Numbered from the stretch's first letter, positions 53,661-62,933 are shown. The stretch: DNA of 64,000 bases from an uncultured Eubacterium sp. (GCA_937900695.1 CALCFD010000048.1:1-64000), one strand, 5' to 3'. Notes: generated from the letters alone by a model not told the origin. Made by a program: numbers and translations.

Positions 53661-53850
53661 ATTTTCTCCTACATAATATTTTGAATATACTACCAAAAAA
53701 TTAGATAGCTTATACTATGATTATAATTGAAATGACAAAATTTCTCAAGTTGTAACCCTTAAGTGAGAATATTACATAAATTTAACATTACTTTAATGGT
53801 TGTTAACAAAAATTTGTAGTATGATAGATATAAACGTAGGAGGTAAAGAA

Positions 53851-54516
53851 ATGTCAAAAATAGATTTAGTGACAATTAGTAAAGATGAAGAAATTAATAT
53901 GTTAATAGATAGAGGTAATGCTGTAATGAAATCAATAGGTTACACTGAGCATTCAAAGAAGCATGCGGCAAGGGTTGCTAGTCGTGCTGGCTGGATTTTG
54001 CAGGAGCTTGGATATAGCGATCATGTTATTGAGCTTGCTAAGATAGCAGGATTTATGCATGATATAGGTAATAGTATAAATAGAAGCGACCATGCACATA
54101 GTGGGGCCATGTTAGCTTATGGGATTTTAAAGGACCGCGGAATGGCAATCAGCGATGCTATGACTGTTATGACTGCTATTGGTCATCATGACGAGTCAAC
54201 AGGTACTGCTGTAGATCCTGTTTCTGCTGCTCTTATTCTTGCAGATAAAACAGATGTAAGACGTAACAGAGTACAAAAACCTATAAAAGAGTCATTTGAT
54301 ATTCATGATAGAGTAAACTATGCAGCTTTATCATCAGAGCTTGAAATTGATAATGAAGATAAAGTTATTCAGCTAAACCTTGAGTTAGATGATAATATTT
54401 GTAGCCTTATGGATTATTTTGAAATCTTTTTACAACGTATGATTATGAGTAAAAGAGCTGCAGAGGTTTTAGGATATAGATTTAAGTTAATTGCCAATGG
54501 CAGTAAGCTTTGCTAA
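53851..54516 (+). CDS. HD-domain phosphohydrolase
   Basis: 221 residues. Metal-binding residues are in YTEHSKKHAARVASRAG, AGFMHDIGNS (HD pair) and SDHAHSGAM, then AIGHHDEST and a later Asp. It probably hydrolyses a nucleotide or cyclic dinucleotide. The specific substrate is not visible. ATG 53851 is preceded by AGGAGGTAAAGAA, far better than in-frame codons upstream. Confidence 0.85.
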   Translation: MSKIDLVTISKDEEINMLIDRGNAVMKSIGYTEHSKKHAARVASRAGWILQELGYSDHVIELAKIAGFMHDIGNSINRSDHAHSGAMLAYGILKDRGMAISDAMTVMTAIGHHDESTGTAVDPVSAALILADKTDVRRNRVQKPIKESFDIHDRVNYAALSSELEIDNEDKVIQLNLELDDNICSLMDYFEIFLQRMIMSKRAAEVLGYRFKLIANGSKLC

Positions 54517-54559
54517 GGAGAATAATTAGTTGATTTAAATTTGAAAAGAAGGTGAGTTT

Positions 54560-55417
54560 GTGGCAAGTGAATTTGTTAATTTAAAGCAAAAAAAACCTAA
54601 TGAGGCGATTTATCATTACACTAAAAGTAATGGTGTTCAAGGTATTTTAGGGGATATGGCATTTTATGCCACTAAAAGTGACTTTTTAAATGATAGTAAG
54701 GAAATGTACTATACTCTTCATGTTGTTGATCAAGTAATCGATGAGATTGAAAATGAAAAAATGCGACAAATTCTTAAGAAGCGTATGTCTAAATATTCCT
54801 CAGAATTAGGTAAGCAATGGTTTTTTATAACTTCATTTTCAGATGATCCAGACAGCATAACACTTTGGGCTGAGTTTGGAGATAAGACAGGTTATAATCT
54901 AGAATTTAACAGTGCAGAACTTATTGAGAGAATTACCAATAAGCGAAAAATAGTATATCATGGTTATTTGATTTATTCATGGGAAGAACAAAAGGAAATT
55001 ATTCGTGAACTTTTGTTTAAAAAAGTACCAGAGCGTATGGCTATGAGCTTTAAGGAAATCATGTATTGTGCTGAAAATGATGAGGATGTTGCTTGCTTCA
55101 ATAAATTATGCAAAGAGTTTATTAATATTATGGCGATTTACTCTCTGTTTTTTAAGCAGGAGGAATTTGCAGCCGAGCAGGAATATCGTATGGTATTTAT
55201 CGAAGACGATCCAGAAAAAATTCTTTTCAGAGCAAAGGACGGATTTCTTATGCCTTATATAACTATTGATGTCAATGGAGAAAAGGATTATGTAAAAAAG
55301 ATTACAGTAGCTCCAAAAAACCATGTAGACCTAGCAAAGGCTGGAATGGAACTTTTTACTAAGCATTATGGCTACGATGTTGAGGTGGTTTTATCAAAAA
55401 TACAATTAAGATACTAA
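54560..55417 (+). CDS. DUF2971-domain protein
   Basis: 285 residues, cytosolic. The opening IYHYTKSNGVQGILGDMAFY, KSDFLNDSKEM and FFITSFSDDPDSITLWAEFG match the DUF2971 family, whose function is unknown. Some members lie near defence genes, but no such neighbours are present here. It starts at GTG 54560 after GAAGGTGAG. The 214 bp after its stop hold no gene, only the terminator of pbuX. Confidence 0.8.
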   Translation: MASEFVNLKQKKPNEAIYHYTKSNGVQGILGDMAFYATKSDFLNDSKEMYYTLHVVDQVIDEIENEKMRQILKKRMSKYSSELGKQWFFITSFSDDPDSITLWAEFGDKTGYNLEFNSAELIERITNKRKIVYHGYLIYSWEEQKEIIRELLFKKVPERMAMSFKEIMYCAENDEDVACFNKLCKEFINIMAIYSLFFKQEEFAAEQEYRMVFIEDDPEKILFRAKDGFLMPYITIDVNGEKDYVKKITVAPKNHVDLAKAGMELFTKHYGYDVEVVLSKIQLRY

Positions 55418-55580
55418 TATATACTGTTTTAAACTAAACGAACCAACTTCAATGCTTTGTGAAAACCGCTAGATACCATTAAACACCGTACTTTTCACAA
55501 TTTCCATAGTAGCGCTTGTAACAACAAAATACTCTAAGCCAATACACTTTGCTTAAGACAACTTGTTGTGTTTAAGCCAT

Positions 55581-55611
55581 AAAAAAAGCAGGCGTCTATA
55601 AAGGACGCCTG
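55581..55611 (-). terminator. terminator of the xpt-pbuX operon
   Basis: On the minus strand, CAGGCGTC (55611-55604) pairs with GACGCCTG (55596-55589), followed by a U-tract from the A-run at 55581-55587. Confidence 0.85.
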
Positions 55612-55631
55612 AGGAAGTTACAGTTTCATAT

Positions 55632-56954
55632 TTATTTTTCTGTGGATGATGATTTATCCTTTGGTAACAGTAGATTTGTGATGATAGCTACGATAAAGAC
55701 TACAGCTACACAGTTTTCTGCAAAAACTGTTTGGACGATTTGTGGAAATATCTGAAAAATTTCAGGCACCTGGGTAAATCCAAGACCAGTGCTTAGTGAG
55801 ATTGCAACGATAGTGATGTTTCTTTGAGTAAAACCACACTTGGCAATCATTTCCATTCCGCTTAAAACTATAGAGCCAAACATCATAAGAGTACAGCCAC
55901 CAAGTACAGCATCTGGAAGAGTTGCGAGAAGAGCACCAAACATTGGAAATAAACCTGCAAGGACCATAATAATGGTACCTGTAAAAATAACAAATCTGTT
56001 TACGACTTTAGTCATAGAAACAAGACCTACATTTTGGCTAAATGAAGTGATAGGTAAGCAACCAAATAGTGCTGATATTGAACTGATGAAACCATCACAA
56101 GTGATAGAACCAGAAAGTTCTTTAGTAGAGGCATTTCTTTTTAGACCTGTAGAGGCAAGTGCAGAAGTGTCTCCGATAGTTTCTGTAGCTGAAACTAAAA
56201 ATATAACTAAAACTGAGATAATAGCACCTACATTAAATTCGGGCTTTATTGGCATAAATTCTGGAAGAGCTAAAATCTTGGCTGAAGAAAGTGCCGAAAA
56301 ATCTACAATACCCATGCAAATTGCAATAATATAACCTACAACAAGGCCAAATAAAACAGAAAGTTGTTTCCAATAAGATTTGGCAAGAGCGTTGAAAATT
56401 AAGCAACAAACTAAAGTGATAGTTCCTAATAAAAGATTTTCTGCTGAGCCAAAGTCAGGATTGCCAGCGCCACCGCCAAAAGAAGTAGCACCTACTGATA
56501 AAAGGGAAAAACCGATAGATGTTACTACTGTTGCAGCAACTATTGGTGAAATAAGTTTGACCCAATATTTAGCCAATAGGCCAAGTAGCCCTTCTATTAT
56601 ACCGCCGATAAGTACTGCACCAATAACCGCCCCATAACCATAGGTAGGACCTACATAGCAAAATACAGATACAAAAGTAAAGCTTATGCCCATTACAATA
56701 GGTAGACCTGAACCGATTTTCCAAATGGGATAAAGCTGTATCATAGAACCGATACCTGCAACAATCATAGCAGTTTGGATAAGACTTGCAATTTGGCTAG
56801 AGTCCATTTGGCAGGCACCAGCTACAATAATAATGGGAGCAATATTTGCTACAAACATTGCAAGAATATGTTGTAGTCCAAAAGGAATAGCTTTGAGCAA
56901 TGGAACTTTACCATCTAGTTGATATATGTTGTTAATGTTGTAATTTGAATTCAT
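55632..56954 (-). CDS. pbuX: xanthine/uracil permease (NCS2 family)
   Basis: 440 residues, 14 membrane helices. NCS2 motifs seen are FGLQHILAMFVANIAPIIIV at the start, the ATETIGDTSALAST signature (about 252-265), and CDGFISSISALFGCLPITSF. It imports xanthine or a related purine with protons. It begins 2 bp after the xpt stop, the standard xpt-pbuX order, so the substrate is probably xanthine. Confidence 0.9.
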   Translation of the reverse strand: MNSNYNINNIYQLDGKVPLLKAIPFGLQHILAMFVANIAPIIIVAGACQMDSSQIASLIQTAMIVAGIGSMIQLYPIWKIGSGLPIVMGISFTFVSVFCYVGPTYGYGAVIGAVLIGGIIEGLLGLLAKYWVKLISPIVAATVVTSIGFSLLSVGATSFGGGAGNPDFGSAENLLLGTITLVCCLIFNALAKSYWKQLSVLFGLVVGYIIAICMGIVDFSALSSAKILALPEFMPIKPEFNVGAIISVLVIFLVSATETIGDTSALASTGLKRNASTKELSGSITCDGFISSISALFGCLPITSFSQNVGLVSMTKVVNRFVIFTGTIIMVLAGLFPMFGALLATLPDAVLGGCTLMMFGSIVLSGMEMIAKCGFTQRNITIVAISLSTGLGFTQVPEIFQIFPQIVQTVFAENCVAVVFIVAIITNLLLPKDKSSSTEK

Positions 56955-56956
56955 TA

Positions 56957-57538
56957 TTATTCTCCTCTAAGTGTAATTTCACCTGTTTTCCAATCCATAG
57001 CATCAACAATAGCAAGAGATTCAAGTTGAAATCCTAAGTTTCTAATGATTTTACCACCAGCTTGAAAACCTTTTTCAATAGCGATACCTATGCCTTCAAC
57101 AGTTGCGCCAGAAGACTGAACAATTTGTATTAGTCCTTGAAGGGCACATCCATTAGCAAGAAAATCATCAATGATAAGTACGTGGTCATCTTTATTTAAA
57201 AATTTCTTTGCGACTATTACTTGGTTAGTAGTTTTATGAGTAAAAGATTCAACCTCTGCAGTGTACATTTCTCCTTCAAGATTGATACTCTTTGCCTTTT
57301 TAGCAAAAACTACTGGCACATTAAAATGCTGCGCTACAATACAAGCGATACCAATACCAGATGCTTCTATAGTTAAGATTTTATTGATGTTTTTTCCCTC
57401 AAAACGACGTTTCCATTCTTCGCCCATCTGGTTAAAAAGTTCAATATCCATTTGATGATTTAAAAAGCTGTCTACTTTTAAAACGTTACCCTCTTTTACG
57501 ATACCATCCTTTAAAATTCTTTCCTCTATACAATTCAT
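56957..57538 (-). CDS. xpt: xanthine phosphoribosyltransferase
   Basis: 193 residues, the standard length. The PRPP-binding loop is HVLIIDDFLANGCALQGL (about 119-136). The N-terminus has CIEERILKDGIVKEGNVLKV and VDSFLNHQMD, and the segment VFAKKAKSINLEGEMY is typical of Xpt. It salvages xanthine to XMP. First gene of the operon, with AAGGAG before the ATG. No purine riboswitch is seen upstream. Confidence 0.94.
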   Translation of the reverse strand: MNCIEERILKDGIVKEGNVLKVDSFLNHQMDIELFNQMGEEWKRRFEGKNINKILTIEASGIGIACIVAQHFNVPVVFAKKAKSINLEGEMYTAEVESFTHKTTNQVIVAKKFLNKDDHVLIIDDFLANGCALQGLIQIVQSSGATVEGIGIAIEKGFQAGGKIIRNLGFQLESLAIVDAMDWKTGEITLRGE

Positions 57539-57560
57539 AATTAAATCTCCTTTATAGTGT

Positions 57561-57573
57561 ATAAACGAATATT
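57561..57573 (+). promoter_or_regulatory. PurBox-like site in the xpt leader
   Basis: ATAAACGAATATT differs at two positions from the PurBox consensus AWWWCCGAACWWT used by PurR in Firmicutes. It lies about 25 bp from the xpt start codon. A single weak match, so regulation by PurR is only a suggestion. Confidence 0.3.
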
Positions 57574-57588
57574 GTTAAAAAATAAAAA

Positions 57589-57619
57589 ATATTATATCAT
57601 ACTTTTGTATGCTCAATAA
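57589..57619 (-). promoter_or_regulatory. putative xpt promoter with inverted repeat
   Basis: On the minus strand a TATAAT lies at about 57597-57592, with weak -35 candidates (TTATTG or TTGAGC) upstream. CATAC-4-GTATG (57598-57611) is a perfect 5-bp inverted repeat just before the -10, a possible operator. Confidence 0.4.
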
Positions 57620-57679
57620 AGTGGAAATTTAGACATTTGACATGTAAATTTATGCGATGTTTTGTATAAAACATGAAAA

Positions 57680-57835
57680 TCTTTAGAATTCTTAAGAATT
57701 TTAGGTGTGTTTTTTTAGTAGGTTGTATGTTTTAATATAAATGAGTGAAATGTGAATAAGAATAGGAAATATGTTAGCAAAGTTCTCATTAGTTTAGCAG
57801 GGATAGTTTAAGATAGCTATCTCTGTTTTTTTATA
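57680..57835 (+). promoter_or_regulatory. leader region with two hairpins before the transketolase genes
   Basis: A palindromic hairpin (TTTAGAATTC then GAATTTTAGG) runs into a T7 tract near 57711-57718. A second, CAGGGATAG (57798-57806) with CTATCTCTG (57817-57825), is followed by a T-tract. No gene ends before them on this strand. They may be attenuators of the transketolase operon or mark a small RNA. A TTGACA lies at 57637-57642, but the matching -10 is not well spaced. Confidence 0.45.
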
Positions 57836-57943
57836 TCAAATTGTATAACAGATGATAGATTTATAGATAAAATAGTGTTAGAATTTTAAACATATAAAAA
57901 TTTTGATATATATATATAATTATAGAAGGAAGGTATAATTAAT

Positions 57944-58834
57944 ATGGCTAAAGTACATATTGAAAATGTACGTGACTTAGTAGCAAAGGCTGGAGAAATC
58001 CGTGAAAAGCTTGCGTTAGGTACACGTCGCATAGGTAATGTACATATCGGTGGACCGATGTCAGCTACTGATATTACAACTGCAATTTACTACAAATATA
58101 TGGGATTTGACCCAGAAAACTTAGAAGATCCACAAAGAGATATGTTCATCTTAAGTAAAGGTCACAACGGAATTTTACTTTACACAATTTTCTGTGACAT
58201 GGGTATATACGACTGGGATTTATTGCTAGATACTTATAACACAATTGGAAATCCATTTGGACCTCATCCAAATCGTAAGTATGTAAAAGGTATTGAGGTA
58301 TCTTCAGGTTCATTAGGTCATGGATTATCTTGGTGCTGTGGACTTGCTCATGGCAACCGTAATAAAGGTATTAAATCAAGAATATGGACTTTACTTGGAG
58401 ACGGAGAAATGGAAGAAGGTTCTAACTGGGAAGCTATCTTATATGCGGCTTCAAAAAACATGGACAACATTGTGGCAGTAGTAGACTTCAACCATGCGTC
58501 AGCGTCATTTGAATGTGGACAGAACCATCGTTGGGGAGAAGAAGGCGGCCCAGAAGGAATGGCAAACTGTTTCCGTGCTTTTGGTTGGAATGCTGTAGTT
58601 GTTGATGGAACAGATATGACTGCTATAGATAAGGTTTTGTCAGAACTTCCAGAGGTGACTTTAAATGGTAAACCAAATGCTATTATTTCAAGTACAACTA
58701 AGGGTCAAGGCGTTGAATTTATGATGGAACGTCCATGTGCATGGCATATTGGCGGATTTGATGATGATAAATTAGAAGAAGCTTTAACTCAAATCAAAGC
58801 ATATACAGCTGAAAGATTAAAGGAGGTAGAATAA
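57944..58834 (+). CDS. transketolase, N-terminal subunit
   Basis: 296 residues carrying the thiamine-diphosphate pyrophosphate-binding half: LSKGHNGILLYTIF, GSLGHGLSWCCGLAHGNR, and the GDG-x-N metal motif as LLGDGEMEEGSNWE (about 149-162). It ends ERLKEVE and shares one base with the partner gene. The split two-subunit form is common in Firmicutes. It acts in the pentose phosphate pathway in the cytosol. Codon use is more GC-rich than in the polysaccharide locus. Confidence 0.93.
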   Translation: MAKVHIENVRDLVAKAGEIREKLALGTRRIGNVHIGGPMSATDITTAIYYKYMGFDPENLEDPQRDMFILSKGHNGILLYTIFCDMGIYDWDLLLDTYNTIGNPFGPHPNRKYVKGIEVSSGSLGHGLSWCCGLAHGNRNKGIKSRIWTLLGDGEMEEGSNWEAILYAASKNMDNIVAVVDFNHASASFECGQNHRWGEEGGPEGMANCFRAFGWNAVVVDGTDMTAIDKVLSELPEVTLNGKPNAIISSTTKGQGVEFMMERPCAWHIGGFDDDKLEEALTQIKAYTAERLKEVE

Positions 58835-59811
58835 TGGCAGGATTTACTTTTTGCTGTGGTGACATGGGACCTGCTATGGAAGCTAAGGGAACTGTTACTA
58901 ATGAAATTTTAGAAATGATTGAGGAAGATCCTCGTGTATGCTATATAAATGCTGACGGTACTGGTGCAGGTGGAAGAGTTCAGCAGATGAGCGCAAAATA
59001 TCCTGATCGTGTGGTAGATGTTGGTATTCAGGAAATGAACATGGTAACTATGGCTGCGGGATTAGCAAAGCAAGGGTATATACCATATGTGCAGACTTTT
59101 GGGCCATTCCTATGTGTGCGTGCTTTAGACCAGATTCATAACGATGTAGCATATAATGATTTTCCAGTACGTCTTATTGGAACACATGCTGGGATTTCTT
59201 CAGGTTATGGTCCTACTCATAACACAATAATCGAGTTTGCAGTAATGAATGCACTGCCTAATATGACTATGATTGCTCCTTGCGATGCTGAGCAGTGCAA
59301 AAAAGTACTTCGTAAAACTTTGGATTATCCACATCCAGTTTATATTCGTATTCCTCGTGGAGAAGAACCACTAGTTTACAATGAGGACTATGATTACGAT
59401 TATGAAATTGGCAAGGCTATCGTAATCCAAGAAGGTACAGATTTAAATATCATCGCTACAGGAATGGGTGTTTACAGCGCTGTTTCTGCTGCTCGTCAGT
59501 TAGAAGAAAAGGGTTACAGTGTTGGTGTTATTGATATGCACACAATTAAGCCTATTGATAAAGAAGCTGTTATTAAGGCAGCTAAGTTAAGCGGGGCTAT
59601 TATAACTGTAGAAGATCACAATATCCTTGGTGGTTTAGGAAGCATCGTTGCAGATGTTTTAATGGAAGAAGGCATACCTGCAAAGCTTAAAAAAATTGGT
59701 ATTCCTGATGAATTTGCAGAAATTGGTTATCCAGAAGAACTATATCCTCATTACGGAATGGATGATACTGGTGTTGCAAAGACTGCACTTGAGTTTTTAC
59801 AGAATAAATAG
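58834..59811 (+). CDS. transketolase, C-terminal subunit
   Basis: 325 residues with the pyrimidine-binding half (VDVGIQEMNMVTMAAGLAK, containing the catalytic Glu) and the C-terminal domain (GTDLNIIATGMGVYSAVSAA, TVEDHNILGGLGSIVADVL). It forms the active enzyme with the upstream subunit. It starts at the overlap TAATG after AAGGAGG, and a strong terminator follows. Confidence 0.93.
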   Translation: MAGFTFCCGDMGPAMEAKGTVTNEILEMIEEDPRVCYINADGTGAGGRVQQMSAKYPDRVVDVGIQEMNMVTMAAGLAKQGYIPYVQTFGPFLCVRALDQIHNDVAYNDFPVRLIGTHAGISSGYGPTHNTIIEFAVMNALPNMTMIAPCDAEQCKKVLRKTLDYPHPVYIRIPRGEEPLVYNEDYDYDYEIGKAIVIQEGTDLNIIATGMGVYSAVSAARQLEEKGYSVGVIDMHTIKPIDKEAVIKAAKLSGAIITVEDHNILGGLGSIVADVLMEEGIPAKLKKIGIPDEFAEIGYPEELYPHYGMDDTGVAKTALEFLQNK

Positions 59812-59826
59812 TATTTATAGAATATA

Positions 59827-59854
59827 AAACCGACCTAGGATGGTCGGTTTTGAT
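59827..59854 (+). terminator. terminator of the transketolase operon
   Basis: AAACCGACC (59827-59835) pairs perfectly with GGTCGGTTT (59842-59850) around TAGGAT, then T-rich sequence. Confidence 0.88.
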
Positions 59855-59908
59855 TTATTTACTCATATGTTATAATAAACAATTGAGAAATAATTAAAAG
59901 GAGAAAAA

Positions 59909-60223
59909 ATGCAAGAAATAATAAATGCTTTACGCAAATTTAATAAAGAAAGAGATTGGCAGCAGTTTCATACTGAGGAAAACTTGGCTAAATCTATATC
60001 TATTGAGGCAGGTGAACTTCTTGAATGTTTTCAGTGGAACAGTGATTTTCAGAGAGATGAAGTGGTTGATGAATTGGCAGATGTTATGACATATTGTTTG
60101 ATGTTATCTGATAAATTAGGAGTGGATCCTATGAAAATTATCCTAGATAAACTTGAAAAAACTAAGAAAAAATATCCTGTAGAAAAAGCTAAAGGTGTAA
60201 GCATAAAATATACTAAGCTATAG
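59909..60223 (+). CDS. MazG-like nucleotide pyrophosphohydrolase
   Basis: 104 residues, all-alpha NTP pyrophosphatase of the MazG-like/RS21-C6 group. The magnesium-binding EAGELLECFQW (EExxE-like) is at about 31-41 and DELADVMTYCLML (ExxD) follows at about 53. It hydrolyses non-canonical or excess dNTPs to the monophosphate. It starts after AAAAGGAGAAAAA. The YibE/F genes follow closely. Confidence 0.88.
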   Translation: MQEIINALRKFNKERDWQQFHTEENLAKSISIEAGELLECFQWNSDFQRDEVVDELADVMTYCLMLSDKLGVDPMKIILDKLEKTKKKYPVEKAKGVSIKYTKL

Positions 60224-60239
60224 AAACTTGAGGGAACAA

Positions 60240-61370
60240 ATGCAAAATAATAGACTATTATCTAAAAAACTCATAATAAGAACTGTAATAATATTTTTAG
60301 TAGCAATCTTAACTATTACCTTTGTAAAATTTGACTATTTTATGTATGAAGATACTGTCGCTACAATTAAAACGGTAAAAAACACCAAGGTCATTAGTAA
60401 AAAAGGTTACGAAGGTAGATACGAAGAAGACTATTATAAACAAGATCTTACTGGCCAAATTAGGAATGGTATCTTTAAGGGCAAGGTCGTCTATATGGAA
60501 AATAGATGTACCAAGTCAGGAGTTTATGATATCACCTATCACAAAGGTGATGATGTTTTTATCGAAAAAGTTGAAGAAGACAGTCGAGGAAATATAAGTG
60601 CAGTAGTCACATCTCCTAAGCGAGATTTTTATGTAGTGACAGCATTAGTTTTAATGTTAGCGTTTTTTGTATTAATAGGTGGTAGTAAAAGTGTCCTAAC
60701 TGTGATAAGTTTAGCATTAAATTTATGTTGCTTTTATGTGGTAATATTACTGTATTTCAAAGGCTTGAATATATTAGCAATGTCCATCCCTATGGTCATA
60801 GTATTTGCAGCTATGTTACTTTTATTTATGTATGGCAAAAATATCAAGACGCTGTTAGCATTTGTGGCAACAGTCATAACGACAGCAGTGACTTTAATTA
60901 TAGCCTGCATCGCTTTAAACTTTAGTGACAATATTGAGTATGATTTTTTAGAATACATAATTCAACCATACGATCCTGTAGATGCACGTAATATCTTTTT
61001 AGCTGAAATACTTGTGGGTTGCTTAGGTGCGGTAATGGACGTTGTGGTAACTATGATTGTTACCATCGAGGAAATTAATTTGGCAAATCCTAATATGGAT
61101 AAAAGATTCATATTAAAATCTTGCAGAAATGTTGGTGATGAAATTGTTGGAACTATGATTGCTATAATGTTTTTTACAAACTTAGCTAGTGATATACCAT
61201 TTTTTATTTTATCAATGAGAAATGGTATAGCGATTCGTACAATTTTACGATACAATTACTTCTTTGAAATTGGAAGATTTTTGACTGGCAGCATAGCTGT
61301 AGTACTTGCAATCCCAATAGCATCGTTTATTGGCGTTATGTTTTATAAAAGGAGGCTTAAAAAATGTTAA
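60240..61370 (+). CDS. YibE/F-family membrane protein
   Basis: 376 residues. One N-terminal helix, an outside domain of about 100 residues, then about seven helices with the family motifs ALVLMLAFFVLIGGSKSVLT, AEILVGCLGAVMDVVVTM and EEINLANPNM. Function of the family is not established. Start at ATG 60240, since GAGGG lies just before it; a TTG at 60228 overlaps that site. Its stop overlaps the next gene by 7 bp. Confidence 0.83.
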   Translation: MQNNRLLSKKLIIRTVIIFLVAILTITFVKFDYFMYEDTVATIKTVKNTKVISKKGYEGRYEEDYYKQDLTGQIRNGIFKGKVVYMENRCTKSGVYDITYHKGDDVFIEKVEEDSRGNISAVVTSPKRDFYVVTALVLMLAFFVLIGGSKSVLTVISLALNLCCFYVVILLYFKGLNILAMSIPMVIVFAAMLLLFMYGKNIKTLLAFVATVITTAVTLIIACIALNFSDNIEYDFLEYIIQPYDPVDARNIFLAEILVGCLGAVMDVVVTMIVTIEEINLANPNMDKRFILKSCRNVGDEIVGTMIAIMFFTNLASDIPFFILSMRNGIAIRTILRYNYFFEIGRFLTGSIAVVLAIPIASFIGVMFYKRRLKKC

Positions 61371-62128
61371 TATTTCTTTTAGCCATTTTAATAGGCCTAA
61401 TTTTAATTGTTTGCGGTGATAAGGGTGCTAAGTCTATTGCAACTACAGTAATAAACTTCATATTTTTAATCATTGGCTTATTTTTGATTTATGAGGGAAT
61501 GAATCCTTTAGTAGTAACTTTTATATTGTGTATTTTATGCGCATGTATGATTTTGTTTTACCAAAATGAGATGAGCCAAAAGTCTAAGGTCTCAATGCTT
61601 TCGGTTTTATGCGTTTTTATGATTTTGTTACCACTAGTATATTTCATCGCTTCAGGTGCTGGTAGTGAAGGTTTTTCAGGTGAACAATACGAAATCACAG
61701 ATACCAATGGATATAGTAGAAATATCGATATGAACATGCTTTATCTACAGATTTCTGTAATGATGATTGCTCTTATCGGAACTTTAGTCGATGCGGTAGT
61801 TGCCATAACTGCAACGGTATACGAAATACATGATTCAAATCCTAAGATGTCTAAGGCAAAACTAATAGCTTCGGCTTTTAAAGTTGGAAAGTCAATTTTA
61901 AATACGTCAATGCATACAATATTTTACATCTATATAGCAGAATACATGACGCTTATGATGCAGTATGTTCAAGACTTTACTTTTGTTCAGATGATTAATG
62001 CAAAATCTTTTTCTCAGGAGTTTTTGTCAATTACAATAAGTGGTCTTGGCATATGTTTGGCCATTCCTGTAGCAGCTATACTTTCGGTATATTTTGCAAC
62101 AAGGGAATTTGAAGATTCATATAGGTAG
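61364..62128 (+). CDS. YibE/F-family membrane protein, short partner
   Basis: 254 residues with seven or so helices. The family region is MIALIGTLVDAVVAITATVY followed by EIHDSNPKMSK, parallel to the same part of the upstream gene. It lacks the outside domain. The pair overlap and probably form one complex. It starts after AAAGGAGGC. Confidence 0.83.
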   Translation: MLIFLLAILIGLILIVCGDKGAKSIATTVINFIFLIIGLFLIYEGMNPLVVTFILCILCACMILFYQNEMSQKSKVSMLSVLCVFMILLPLVYFIASGAGSEGFSGEQYEITDTNGYSRNIDMNMLYLQISVMMIALIGTLVDAVVAITATVYEIHDSNPKMSKAKLIASAFKVGKSILNTSMHTIFYIYIAEYMTLMMQYVQDFTFVQMINAKSFSQEFLSITISGLGICLAIPVAAILSVYFATREFEDSYR

Positions 62129-62287
62129 TAGACAGGGGAGGCTTTGACCTTTTCGCATAGCCTTTAGGGTTTATCCTGTAGTACTTAATCTATCTGATGA
62201 TTTAGGTTTGCGTATAGGCGTTAAGTCAATCAGCTTGAGCATTGGTTTGTACAATTAAAAAACATGAAGAATTAACGAAAATTATTA

Positions 62288-62317
62288 GAGGAGTCCATAT
62301 TTTAGGACTCCTCTTTT
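62288..62317 (+). terminator. terminator after the YibE/F pair
   Basis: GAGGAGTCC (62288-62296) pairs perfectly with GGACTCCTC (62305-62313) around an 8-nt loop, then TTTT. It rules out the in-frame start at 62316 for the next gene. Confidence 0.85.
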
Positions 62318-62384
62318 GATATTATTAAATTGTAAAAAAGAAGTCAAAGGCTTAAGCTCAAGGAGCTTTTTGGAGGGAAATATA

Positions 62385-62693
62385 ATGGATACAATTTATG
62401 TAACAATTACTGGCACTAACTATTATTATGGTACTAAATTTATAGAAAAGAAAATGGAAACTGGTGATGTAAAAATTAAACTTGTAAAAGAACCTGATAA
62501 CGAATACGATAAAGAAGCTATTAAGGCTATTATAACTCCTTTTGGTAAAATCGGGCACGTGGCTAATTCAGTTCATACTGTTATCGGTGAATGCTATAGC
62601 GCTGGCAGAGTTTATGATAAAATCGGTGACAATGCAATAGCTATAGTAGAATACGTGTTACCTGAAGGCATTATTTGTAGAGTTGATCTTTAG
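62385..62693 (+). CDS. small HIRAN-domain protein
   Basis: 102 residues, a single HIRAN domain and nothing else: VTITGTNYYYGTKFIEKK, KLVKEPDNEYDKEAIKAI, and the GKIGHVANS loop. In larger proteins HIRAN binds 3' ends of single-stranded DNA, e.g. at stalled forks. Stand-alone bacterial versions are uncharacterised. Start at 62385, after TTGGAGGGAAATATA. Confidence 0.82.
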   Translation: MDTIYVTITGTNYYYGTKFIEKKMETGDVKIKLVKEPDNEYDKEAIKAIITPFGKIGHVANSVHTVIGECYSAGRVYDKIGDNAIAIVEYVLPEGIICRVDL

Positions 62694-62697
62694 AAAA

Positions 62698-62757
62698 TAG
62701 GCTGTAAAGTTGCTAGTTTTGAGGGGGATGACAATTTTACAGCCTAATTTATGGATT
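62698..62757 (+). terminator. hairpin after the HIRAN gene
   Basis: TAGGCTGTAAA (62698-62708) pairs perfectly with TTTACAGCCTA (62736-62746), with a 27-nt loop. T-rich sequence starts about 10 nt later. Confidence 0.5.
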
Positions 62758-62858
62758 TTTTTGAATTTTTTTTGATTTGCTGTTGACAAATGTGTATAGT
62801 TCTTATATAATTATAAATGTTGCTGATAAAGTTAATAAGTACTTAAGCAATTAAGTGT

Positions 62859-62933
62859 TCCAAGGTAGCTCAATGGTGGAGCAACCGGCTGTTAACCGGT
62901 AGGCTGTGGGTTCGAGCCCCACCCTTGGAGCCA
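62859..62933 (+). tRNA. tRNA-Asn (GTT)
   Basis: Full cloverleaf: acceptor TCCAAGG/CCTTGGA, anticodon arm ACCGG-CTGTTAA-CCGGT with anticodon GTT, T-arm GTGGG-TTCGAGC-CCCAC. CCA is encoded. Confidence 0.97.

Noticed and set aside
55840..56637. Plus-strand ORFs across pbuX
   Set aside because: Antisense to a clear NCS2 permease; no family features or ribosome binding sites.
57539..57660. Purine riboswitch before xpt
   Set aside because: Neither strand shows the conserved loop and core sequences of the purine aptamer, and the leader is too short.
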